Source of the DNA: Salinisphaera sp002433465
GTDB lineage: Bacteria > Pseudomonadota > Gammaproteobacteria > Nevskiales > Salinisphaeraceae
Direction of reading: 5' to 3'
Assembly (NCBI RefSeq): GCF_040361435.1
Contig: NZ_APNL01000011.1
Span: 78,564-142,563, forward strand
DNA length: 64,000 nucleotides
The stretch's first letter is position 1. Each line of letters starts with the position of its first letter. The notes below the pieces were generated by a model. It was not told the origin of the DNA. It did not search any database and was given only the letters and a program-made list of their open reading frames with translations. Both the position numbers and the translations under genes were made by a program. Of this stretch, positions 34,145 through 42,706 are shown piece after piece.

Positions 34145-35875
34145 TCAGGTTTTCCAGAGCCAGGGCACGTTGTTCAATACCCGGAAAGTCGCCAGCTCGC
34201 GCACGCCCGGGTCGGGGGCGGCGATGGTATCGACAGCCATATAGCGGCAGGTCAGGGCGGCTTCGCTCATCTCGAGCACGGCATAGCCATGGGCGGCCGA
34301 GTTCCAGTAGCGGATATGGGGGTTGGCCAGGCGCACCGCGGGTTCGAGTTTGTTGGCACGCAGGCCAAGCCGGTCGGCCGGCATGGGCGCGCTCGGCAGG
34401 TTCAGCCCGGCGCGAATCTGGTCGTCGAGGTTGGCGGAGGTCACCGAGCCCACCATCAGCTCGACGCCCACCGGGTATTCGAAGAAGTCGTCGAAATCGG
34501 TCTTGAGATAGCCGGCTGTGAATGTGTGCAGATCGCCGGTCAGGGCAACCAGGTTGGTGGTGCCGGCGTCGCGCAGGGTCGACAGGATATGCCGGCGCTC
34601 GGCGGGGTAGCCGTCCCACTGGTCGAGGTTGACGAATAGCTCGCCTACCTTGAGCTGCATGAGCATCACTTCGTTGGCCCAGAGTTTCCAGCGGGCGGGG
34701 GAGCGGGTCACCGCGTCGATAAACCAATCGCGCTGCCTGTGGCCGAGCATGGTGCGGTCAGCGTCTTCGCGGGCACGGCAGCCGAGCGTGGCGTAGCGCT
34801 CGCCGACGGTGTCGGTGCCACAGGGCGGGCCGTCGCGATACAGGCGTTCGTCGGTGGCGATCAGCTCGGCGAGTTGGCCGAAGCGAAAGCTGCGATAGAT
34901 CTGGATCGATTCGTTCCAAGGCCGGTCGGCGTCGAAGGCGGTATTCGCCGGAATGTACTCGCTCCAGGCACGATTGGCGGCCTGGCGCAGGGCCGGTCGC
35001 GGCGTGGTCGCACCGGTGTCGGTATCCGGGGGCACGTTGCCGTGACAATCGTTACCGAATTCGTGATCGTCCCAGATGGCGATCATGGCAAAGCGCTCGT
35101 GCAGACGCTGCAGCTCGGCATCGCTGCGATAACTGCGATACAGGTAACGATAGTCATCGATGTCGGCCGGCGTGGGGTTGCCGGAAGGCAGCGGGCCAAT
35201 CGGGCGCGCGCCGCCCTGCTGAAAACCGGCTTCGACGGTTTCGTAGATGTAGTCGCCCAGGTGGATGACGTAGTCCACGTCTTCCTCGGCGAGGCGGGCA
35301 AGGGCGTTGTAGAAACCGAAGCCGTAGTCCTGACAGGTGATATAGCCCAGTCGCAGCCGTTCGAGGTTGGCGTTCGCGGACGGCAGCGTCTTGAAGCGCC
35401 CGGTGCGGCTGGCCACACCCTGGACGATGAAACGGTAGTAATACGTTTTGAAACCGCTCAGCGCCGAATGGGCGATGGCGAGCTTGACGGTGAAGTCGTC
35501 CGCCGGGTTCGCGCCTGCGGCGCCGGCGAGTACGACATCGCCAAACCCCTCGTCCCTGGCGATCTGCCAGGCCACGATCGCGTCCCCGGCTGCGGCATCG
35601 CTTTCGGGCGCGAGGCGGGTCCAAAGCACGATGCCTTGTTCCTTCGGGTCGCCCGAGGCGACGCTCTGCGGATACCACATGGTCTGATGCCGTGCCGTGG
35701 CGGCGTCATCGACAACGAAGGCCTGGCCCTGCGGGCCGACGTCCGCAGAATCGATGAACGGCACAGGGCTTTCGAATACGCCGCCCAGCGCCCGCGCCCA
35801 GCCCTGGGTGGCGGTCAGGCTCCAGCCAACCGCGCCCGCGGCCGATAGAGTCGAAAGAAAACGACGACGATCCAT
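34145..35875 (-). CDS. phoD: Tat-exported alkaline phosphatase, PhoD family
   Basis: 576 residues from the ATG at 35875. A twin-arginine signal MDRRRFLSTLSAAGAVG opens the protein; an upstream in-frame extension to 36061 would hide it and is not used. PhoD N-terminal and metallophosphatase domains follow, with metal-ligand motifs ITCQDYGFG, IHLGDYIYE, IWDDHEFGND and LTGDLHTF. The family hydrolyses phosphomonoesters and diesters with Ca2+ and Fe3+ in the periplasm or outside, releasing phosphate when it is scarce. No Pho box was identified. Confidence 0.92.
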   Translation of the reverse strand: MDRRRFLSTLSAAGAVGWSLTATQGWARALGGVFESPVPFIDSADVGPQGQAFVVDDAATARHQTMWYPQSVASGDPKEQGIVLWTRLAPESDAAAGDAIVAWQIARDEGFGDVVLAGAAGANPADDFTVKLAIAHSALSGFKTYYYRFIVQGVASRTGRFKTLPSANANLERLRLGYITCQDYGFGFYNALARLAEEDVDYVIHLGDYIYETVEAGFQQGGARPIGPLPSGNPTPADIDDYRYLYRSYRSDAELQRLHERFAMIAIWDDHEFGNDCHGNVPPDTDTGATTPRPALRQAANRAWSEYIPANTAFDADRPWNESIQIYRSFRFGQLAELIATDERLYRDGPPCGTDTVGERYATLGCRAREDADRTMLGHRQRDWFIDAVTRSPARWKLWANEVMLMQLKVGELFVNLDQWDGYPAERRHILSTLRDAGTTNLVALTGDLHTFTAGYLKTDFDDFFEYPVGVELMVGSVTSANLDDQIRAGLNLPSAPMPADRLGLRANKLEPAVRLANPHIRYWNSAAHGYAVLEMSEAALTCRYMAVDTIAAPDPGVRELATFRVLNNVPWLWKT

Positions 35876-36463
35876 GACAGCCCCCGTAGTGCGAACCAAG
35901 TTCAGTGCACTCCACGCTAGCCGTGCGACGTGACAGAACGACGACGCGGCCGATGTGTCGCAAGTGGATTGCTGCCGCGTGCGGCAGGTTCTGCAAAGCG
36001 GCGATATGCGATCGGTAGATCCGCGTTCGCGTGAGCCGGCTGCGCTCAGGCGCGCACACAAGCGAGGGCCGGAAAGGCCGAGCCTCGCGGTGGCGAGCGG
36101 CCGCAGATTTGTTTTTTGCCACGCGGGCCGACCTTGGGCCGAAGAGAGTACGCTTGATCGGCAGCGCCCGACTTGATGGCGCGTTGTAGGGGTGCCCGTT
36201 ATCCGCCTGAATGGCCGTGCGGATGATAGTTGCAGTATTCAGCAGTCAAAGATAAAAAAATAAACGCCCGACGCGCTCATTGCTTCAAATGAGACGAAAG
36301 GTGACTGCTATTTAAGTGAAATTTCGGATAGGAATAGGGCGACAGTAAAAATTATATATAACAGCAGGGCGCGGATAGCAGGCTCGGCTGACTGCCGGCG
36401 ACGGCCCTGTGAGAACGTGCTGCCGAACGGTGCGTTTCGGACTCAGCAAGTGCTTGGAGTGGC
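35876..36463. other. Divergent intergenic region, about 590 bp
   Basis: Between phoD and the REC-EAL gene. Positions about 36230-36360 are strongly AT-rich (including ATTATATATAAC near 36350), a likely promoter area. No gene or sigma-28 match is seen. Confidence 0.35.
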
Positions 36464-37669
36464 ATGATCGAACAACGGGGGCGGCCCAAACGGCTGTTGG
36501 TGCTGGACGACGAGCGCGATGTGGGCGCCACCATCTGCATGATGGCCCGCAACGCCGGCTATGAAACGGACTACACCGACAGCATCGACGTGTTCATCGA
36601 GCGGCTGCAAACCACCGCACCGACGCATGTGGTGGTCGATCTGCAGCTTGGCGACGGTGACGGCATCGACGTCATCCATCGCCTGGCAAAGCTGGATTGT
36701 GGCGCCGGCCTGATTATCGTTTCGGGCCTGGGTGGGCGGATTCTCGAATCCGCGGCACGTGCGGCGGTCGAAAATGGCCTGTGGCTCACTGGCACGCTGG
36801 CCAAGCCGTTTTCGTATGCCGACCTTAAATCGCTGCTGATCGCGGTCGAGTCGAGGGCGCCGGAGAACGTCGGGTTTCTTCCCGAACGTTCGATTCGAAG
36901 CGTGTCCAGGGCCGAGCTTGCCGATGCGCTCGCCGCCGAGGCGTTCGTCGCCCATTATCAGCCGAAGATATCGCTCGCTACGGGCGCCCTGGTCGGCTTC
37001 GAATGTCTTGCCCGCTGGCAGACGAACAAGCGCGACTTGATAGCGCCCGATGTATTCATCGGCTCTGCCGAGCAGACCGGCCAGATACACGAGCTGACCC
37101 GGCAGGTCTATCGCTACGCTTTGACCTGGCGTCCGCGCGATATCGGTGGCAAGCCGTTGAAGTACGCGCTCAATCTGTCGCCGCTCAATCTTGGCGACGA
37201 GGGCTTCCCGCGCTGGCTATTCGAGGAATGCAAGGCGCAGGGCATCGCGCCGTCGCAGGTGATCCTCGAGATTACGGAGACAGCTAGCCTGAACAACCCG
37301 CTGGTGCTGCTCGAAAATCTGACCCAGTTCCGTATTCGGGGTTTCGAACTGTCGATCGATGACTTTGGCGTGGGCTATTCATCGATGGTGCAGCTGGCGC
37401 GGCTGCCGTTTTCCGAACTCAAGATCGATCGCATGTTCGTGAAAAGCCTGGCGACGTCCGAGGAGTCGATGAAGATCGTCAGCGCTGTGATCGGTCTTGG
37501 CCATTCGCTTGGCCTGAACGTGGTAGCCGAAGGGGTCGAGGGCAGCCAGGCATTGGAGCTGTTGTATCGGGCCGGCTGCGATCAGGCCCAGGGCTACTTC
37601 ATCGCCAAACCCATGAGTCATCAGGCCGCCGCGCTCTGGCAGGCAACCTGCGGGCGGCAAGACGGATGA
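36464..37669 (+). CDS. Response regulator with EAL phosphodiesterase domain
   Basis: 401 residues. The N-terminal receiver (about 8-128) has the acidic pair in LVLDDERD, the phosphoacceptor D59 in VVVDLQLGDGDG and the lysine in LAKPFSYADL. The C-terminal EAL domain (about 150-395) has catalytic motifs GFECLARW (the ExL signature), EITET, DDFGVGYSS and EGVE with the following Q. It should hydrolyse c-di-GMP under control of phosphorylation. The next gene, a hybrid kinase, overlaps it by 4 nt and is the obvious partner. Confidence 0.92.
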   Translation: MIEQRGRPKRLLVLDDERDVGATICMMARNAGYETDYTDSIDVFIERLQTTAPTHVVVDLQLGDGDGIDVIHRLAKLDCGAGLIIVSGLGGRILESAARAAVENGLWLTGTLAKPFSYADLKSLLIAVESRAPENVGFLPERSIRSVSRAELADALAAEAFVAHYQPKISLATGALVGFECLARWQTNKRDLIAPDVFIGSAEQTGQIHELTRQVYRYALTWRPRDIGGKPLKYALNLSPLNLGDEGFPRWLFEECKAQGIAPSQVILEITETASLNNPLVLLENLTQFRIRGFELSIDDFGVGYSSMVQLARLPFSELKIDRMFVKSLATSEESMKIVSAVIGLGHSLGLNVVAEGVEGSQALELLYRAGCDQAQGYFIAKPMSHQAAALWQATCGRQDG

Positions 37670-40600
37670 TGCAGCCGGACGACGATACTTACAGGCGGCT
37701 GTTCAAGGCCGCGCCGGGCAAGATTCTCGTGCTGTTACCCCGCAGCTTCGAGATCGTGACCGCAACCGATGAATACCTTGCCGCGACGGCAAAACGCGAA
37801 CAGGACATCGTCGGCAAGCGCGTATTCGACGTCTTTCCGGATGATCCGGCCGATCCGATGGCAGACGGCGAGCGAAATCTGCTGGCGTCGCTGGAGCGGG
37901 TCGAGGCGCTCAAGGCGCCGGATACCATGGGTATACAGCGCTACCCGCTGCGTTCGCCGCAGGGCACGTTCGAAGAACGCTACTGGAGCTCGATGAATAC
38001 CCCCGTGCTCGACGAGCACGGCGAGATCGAGTTCATCCTGCATCGAACCGAGGATGTTACCGGCGTCATCGACTACAGCGAGGACACGCGACCCGTGGAC
38101 GCCGCGATCCGACAGGATCCGGTCGCCGTACGCGATATCGTGCTCAGGTCGCAGGAGCTTCGCCAGGCGCTGTCCAAACTCCAGGAGTACGAAGCGCGCA
38201 TGCGCGCCGCCGAGCGCATGCTCAATCTGGGTACGTGGGAGTACCGGCCGAAGACCGGCGACTTGAGCTGGTCGCCCCAGGTTTTTGATATTCACGATCT
38301 ACCCATCAGCCAGGGCGCGCCGGATCTCGACAGTTATTTTGCGCTGGTGCATCCGGGCGACCAGGCGGATGCACGCGCGGCCTACCTGCAGTTTTTGAAC
38401 CGCCAGACGCCACAGATACTGCTGGAACACCGGATACGTACGCGCAGCGGTGAGGTGCGGCATATCAAGGCCGTGGGCGAACGCCACCGTCGTGCCGATG
38501 ACGAGATCGTGGTCGGCTATGTGCAGGACGTGACCTCGCTGATGCGCACCCGCGAAAAGCTCACCCAGGCAGAGCAGCTTCTGCGCCTGGCCGGCGAAAA
38601 GGCGAAGTTGGGTGGCTGGCGCGTGGCGCTGGATTCTCGATCCGTGGTCTGGACATCGGAGACGGCCGCAATTCACGGCATGCCCGCGGGCTATTCGCCG
38701 CACACCGTCGAAGAAGCGGTCGGTTTCTATGCCCCTGGCGATCGAGAGGTGATTCAGAGCGTTTTCAAACGCTGTGTTCAGCAGGGTACGAGTTTCGATG
38801 TCGTCAGCAGGTTGCATACCGCCGATGGCAGGCAACCCTGGGTGCGCAGCCTCGGCGTGGCCGAGCGCGACGAACACGGCCAAGTGGTGGCAGTGCAGGG
38901 GGCATTTCAGGACATAACGAGCCTGCAGGAGGCCCGCCAGCGCGCCGACAAGGCGGATAAGGCCCGGATCGATATTCTCGAGAGCATCGGTGATGCTTTT
39001 TACGCGCTCGACCACGACTGGAATTTCACCTACCTGAACCGCAAGGCCTGTGCGCTGCTCGAACGCCCGGCGGCCGAGCTGCTCGGCCGCAATCTCTGGG
39101 CCGAGTTTCCCGAAACGCTGGGCCAGGCTATCGAGCAGAAATACCGCCATGCCGTCGCCGGACAGCGAACGGTTCACTTCCAGAGCTACTGCGCGCCGCG
39201 GGGCAAGTGGCTGGAAATCAGCGCCTACCCCATACCGGAAGGTCTGGCCGTCTATCTTCGCGACGTGACGCAACAGCGCGAATACCAGGATCAGCTGCGC
39301 ATGATCGAAGCCGCCCTCGCGCGCCAGGACGATACGGTGATCATCACCGAAGCTGCGCCCGCCGACGCCCCGCAGCAGCCGCGCGTGGTCTATGTGAACG
39401 ATGCCTACGAGCGTTTGACCGGCCGGGCCAAAGAGCAGGTGCTGGGCCAACGGCCCTGGTTCCTGCAGGATACGGGCCCCGATGCGCAGCAGTTGGCCCG
39501 GATTCGTGCGGCGTTGTATCGGCACCAGCCGATTCGCTGCGAGCTACGCGATCAAAAGCGATCCGGCACGGTGTACTGGCTGGAAGTCGAGGTCACGCCG
39601 CTGTTCGATGCCGCGGGCGAGTGCACCCATTTTGTGGCCGTGCAGCGCGATATTTCGCGACGCAAGGCCCAGGAAGCAGAGATTCGAGAGGCCAGGGAGC
39701 GGTTCGAACTGATCTCGCGCGCGGTTAACGACGTGATCTGGGACTGGGATCTGGTCACCGGGCAGGTGTGGTGGAACGACGCGGTGACTGCAGTATTCGG
39801 CTATGCCCATGACGAGCTGGATGGCGGTCGCCAATCCTGGCGGCAATGCGTTCACGAAGAGGATCGTGAGCGCGTCGCCCAGAGCGTGGCGGACGTGATC
39901 GACAGCGGGGCGGTGCTCTGGCGCGGCGAGTATCGCTTCTTCAGAAAAAATGGACAGATCGCCAGCGTCGTGGATCGCGGCTTTGTGCTTCGAGACGAGG
40001 CCGGCCGGGCGATTCGCATGGTCGGCAGCATGCTCGACATCAGCGAGCGCATCGATATGGAAGCACGCCTGCGCGAAGCGCAGAAGCTCGAAGCGGTGGG
40101 CCATCTCACCGGCGGCGTTGCACACGATTTCAACAATCTGCTGACCGTCATCCTCGGCAACGCCGAAGTGTTGGCAGAGCAGGCAAGCGATGCGATGCTC
40201 AGCCAGATGGCGCAGATGACGGTTGCCGCGGCACAGCGCGGTGCCGAGTTGACGAATCGGCTCCTCGCGTTTGCCCGCCGACAGCCTCTGAACCCCGAAC
40301 TGGCCGACGTCAACGAGCGGGTGCAGGCCATTCAGCCGCTCGTTCGGCGGACCTTGCCGGCGAATATCGAGCTTGAAACCGCGCTCGATCTGCAGCTGGG
40401 CAGTACCGAAATCGATGCCAGCGAACTGGATACCGCGTTATTGAACCTGGTGGTGAACGCGCGCGACGCGATGCCGGACGGCGGCAAGCTCACCATCGAA
40501 ACCGCCAACAGCGTGCTCGACGAACACTATGCCGAGCGGCATTCGGAGGTCGAGCCCGGCGATTACGTGATGATCGGGGTATCCGATACAGGTAGCGGCA

Positions 40601-41205
40601 TGGACGCAGCGACCGTGGCCCGCGCCTTCGAGCCGTTTTTTACCACCAAGGCGGTGGGCAAGGGCAGCGGCCTGGGGCTGAGCATGGTGTTCGGGTTCAC
40701 CAAGCAGTCGGGCGGGCATATCAAGATCTATTCCGAGCCGGGCGAGGGCACCTGCGTAAAGCTCTATTTCCCCCGTTCGAACGACGCCTTGCCGCTGGGC
40801 CGCGTGCCGTCGAAGCAGCCGTCCTATCGCGGCGGCAGCGAGCATGTCCTCATTGCCGAGGACGACGATCTGGTACTGACCCATCTGGAAGGCCAGCTAC
40901 GCTCGCTGGGCTATCGAGTGACGGTTTGCACGTCCGGCCCGGCCGCACTGAGCGCCCTGGAACGCCAGCCGGATATCGATCTGCTGCTCACCGATATCAT
41001 CATGCCCGGGGGTATGACGGGCCGCCAGCTGGCCGACCGGGCGGTTGCACGCTATCCCCGATTGAAGGTTCTGTTTACCTCCGGCTATACCGAGAACGCC
41101 ATCGTGCATCAGGGGCGCCTGGATCCGGGCGTCGAGTTGCTGAGCAAACCCTATACCCGGCACGAACTGGCCGCCAAGGTTCGTGCCGTGCTGGACAGCG
41201 CATAG
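37666..41205 (+). CDS. Multi-PAS hybrid sensor histidine kinase with C-terminal receiver
   Basis: 1179 residues with no clear membrane helix, so probably cytosolic. About five or six PAS repeats run from 10 to about 800, including one flavin-LOV-like region that lacks the LOV cysteine signature. HisKA follows with H820 in GGVAHDFNNLL, then HATPase_c with NARDAMPDGG, SDTGSGMD and GKGSGLGLSMV. A C-terminal receiver has D1110 in LLLTDIIMPGG. It may phosphorylate its own receiver and the REC-EAL protein encoded upstream. The ATG overlaps the previous stop (ATGATG). The signal is unknown. Confidence 0.9.
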   Translation: MMQPDDDTYRRLFKAAPGKILVLLPRSFEIVTATDEYLAATAKREQDIVGKRVFDVFPDDPADPMADGERNLLASLERVEALKAPDTMGIQRYPLRSPQGTFEERYWSSMNTPVLDEHGEIEFILHRTEDVTGVIDYSEDTRPVDAAIRQDPVAVRDIVLRSQELRQALSKLQEYEARMRAAERMLNLGTWEYRPKTGDLSWSPQVFDIHDLPISQGAPDLDSYFALVHPGDQADARAAYLQFLNRQTPQILLEHRIRTRSGEVRHIKAVGERHRRADDEIVVGYVQDVTSLMRTREKLTQAEQLLRLAGEKAKLGGWRVALDSRSVVWTSETAAIHGMPAGYSPHTVEEAVGFYAPGDREVIQSVFKRCVQQGTSFDVVSRLHTADGRQPWVRSLGVAERDEHGQVVAVQGAFQDITSLQEARQRADKADKARIDILESIGDAFYALDHDWNFTYLNRKACALLERPAAELLGRNLWAEFPETLGQAIEQKYRHAVAGQRTVHFQSYCAPRGKWLEISAYPIPEGLAVYLRDVTQQREYQDQLRMIEAALARQDDTVIITEAAPADAPQQPRVVYVNDAYERLTGRAKEQVLGQRPWFLQDTGPDAQQLARIRAALYRHQPIRCELRDQKRSGTVYWLEVEVTPLFDAAGECTHFVAVQRDISRRKAQEAEIREARERFELISRAVNDVIWDWDLVTGQVWWNDAVTAVFGYAHDELDGGRQSWRQCVHEEDRERVAQSVADVIDSGAVLWRGEYRFFRKNGQIASVVDRGFVLRDEAGRAIRMVGSMLDISERIDMEARLREAQKLEAVGHLTGGVAHDFNNLLTVILGNAEVLAEQASDAMLSQMAQMTVAAAQRGAELTNRLLAFARRQPLNPELADVNERVQAIQPLVRRTLPANIELETALDLQLGSTEIDASELDTALLNLVVNARDAMPDGGKLTIETANSVLDEHYAERHSEVEPGDYVMIGVSDTGSGMDAATVARAFEPFFTTKAVGKGSGLGLSMVFGFTKQSGGHIKIYSEPGEGTCVKLYFPRSNDALPLGRVPSKQPSYRGGSEHVLIAEDDDLVLTHLEGQLRSLGYRVTVCTSGPAALSALERQPDIDLLLTDIIMPGGMTGRQLADRAVARYPRLKVLFTSGYTENAIVHQGRLDPGVELLSKPYTRHELAAKVRAVLDSA

Positions 41206-42160
41206 CTGCGCCACCCCGGGCGTGACCGTCGGCTACGGATTGGACTAGTCGGCGCCGCTCGGAACGCGTGTCTGCGAGCGCAGGCGCGCCACGGCCGGGG
41301 GCCGTGGCGCCATTGGAAAGGCCCGACACATGCCCGCGTTTCGTTCGATGGCGTTGAAAACAGCTGGTGCAGTCCGTTGTTTGGGTGTCGGATCAGTAGT
41401 CATATCCGATGCCGGCGTCGCGACGTCGCCGCGTGGCCGTCGCGCCGGGGCGTTCGATTTACATACCGGCCGATCGCCGTTCGCTCGCGGCCGTTCGCCC
41501 CACCGCAATGGGGCACGGGCACAGCAGCCGCGGGCCCAGCGTGGTCGGCTTCGTCGGCCCCACGCATTCGCCAATCCCGACACGAGTGCAGGCGCCTTCT
41601 CGGCCGTCGCCAACAGCCCGCATGCATTCGCATAGGCGTGGTCAACCCGAACGTCGATTTTCGGTCGATTTTGTACCGGGCCCCGGTCGCCGACATGCGC
41701 CGATGGCTGCAATCGAACGACAGCCGTTCACAACTGTAGGCAAGGCCCGTCTGGCGCCTCGAAGCGGGCGCTGGCTAGCGGCCTATGCCCGGAATCGGCG
41801 CCGACGACGTGATCGCGCGGTCGGACGGGGCCGAGGCGCGTCGCAATGGCGGTACCGCTTCAGCCGCGGCCGGAGATCGGCATCAGGGATGCGGGCCGCT
41901 CCGCTCGCAGGCGCGAGGGATCGAGCGTTTTGTTGAATCGATCGTTGGAATGAAACCGTAAAACTACGGAAACCGTAGGGGGTAATAGTACGTATTTACC
42001 GAAGCCGACAATCGTGGAAGCAGCGAGGCGCCGGTTGGCTGGCCTTGATGGCCAGCATACGCCGGACCGCGAGGCGGCGCGATCGGCATCCGGACGCAGG
42101 CCATTTTAGGTCGAGGCGCCGGAGAAACTGTATCGGGCAACAAGGCAAGTGACAGTGAAC
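41206..42160. other. Large intergenic region, about 950 bp
   Basis: Several GC-driven frames run through it, but none has a ribosome site or recognisable protein, so I call no gene. It contains a strong hairpin at 41286-41310 (GCGCCACGGC with GCCGTGGCGC) about 80 bp after the kinase, and the inverted repeats at 41964-41999 upstream of the Fur-family gene. Confidence 0.45.
41964..41999. promoter_or_regulatory. Candidate operator upstream of the Fur-family gene
   Basis: CTACGG-AAA-CCGTAG (41964-41978) is directly followed by GGTAA-N10-TTACC (41980-41999); another CCGTA lies just before. Tandem dyads 160 bp before the regulator start suggest autoregulation. The pattern is not a textbook Fur box. 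Confidence 0.4.
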
Positions 42161-42625
42161 ATGGAGAATCAAACGGTGCCCGAAAGCGATATCGCGATTG
42201 CAGAGTCGCTGCGCCAGCGCGGGCTGCGCGTGACGGCGGCGCGCCATGCCATTCTCAAGTGGTTATCCAGCCACCCGCACGCCAGCGCGGACCAGGTTCA
42301 CCAGGGCGTGGTCGAGCAGTTGGGCACGTTGTCTAAACAGGCGGTGTACGACGTGCTCTCGGCCAGCGTGGAGGCCGAACTGGTACGCCAGATCAAGCCC
42401 AGCGGTCACCCGGCGCGCTTCGAGCGGCGTCGGGGCGACAACCATCATCACCTTGTTTGTACTCATTGCGGCCGTGTTGAGGACACGGACTGCAAGCACG
42501 GTCATGCACCGTGCCTCACCCCGAACGACGCTCAGGGTTTCGTGATCCACGAGGCCGAGATCCTGTTTTGGGGTGTGTGTAGCCGCTGTCGTGCGAATAC
42601 CGAGACTCGCCCTGACAAGGCCTAG
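42161..42625 (+). CDS. Fur-family metalloregulator (PerR/FurA-like)
   Basis: 154 residues from the ATG at 42161; an in-frame GTG at 42149 would add 4 residues. The winged-helix N terminus is GLRVTAARHAILKWLSSHPHASADQVH. The dimerisation half has the His-rich HHHLVCTHCGRVEDTDC and two CxxC pairs (CTHC and CSRC), fitting a structural zinc. Its place directly before katG is as in actinobacterial furA-katG, where the regulator represses the catalase. Peroxide or haem sensing is inferred from context. Confidence 0.9.
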   Translation: MENQTVPESDIAIAESLRQRGLRVTAARHAILKWLSSHPHASADQVHQGVVEQLGTLSKQAVYDVLSASVEAELVRQIKPSGHPARFERRRGDNHHHLVCTHCGRVEDTDCKHGHAPCLTPNDAQGFVIHEAEILFWGVCSRCRANTETRPDKA

Positions 42626-42706
42626 CGACAGCAGCCCTTTCCGGCGTCCCCGACACCGGATTCAACCACCGAAAGGTCCAAGAAATCGTCAACAGGAACC
42701 GTGACT

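Noticed and set aside
36062..36463. Sigma-28 promoter before the REC-EAL gene
   Set aside because: The best candidate, near 36250, has a broken -10 (GCCCGAC) and wrong spacing.
41245..41712. 155-codon minus frame and overlapping plus frames in the kinase-fur gap
   Set aside because: No ribosome site, no hydrophobic core or recognised motif; residue content is typical of random GC-rich frames.
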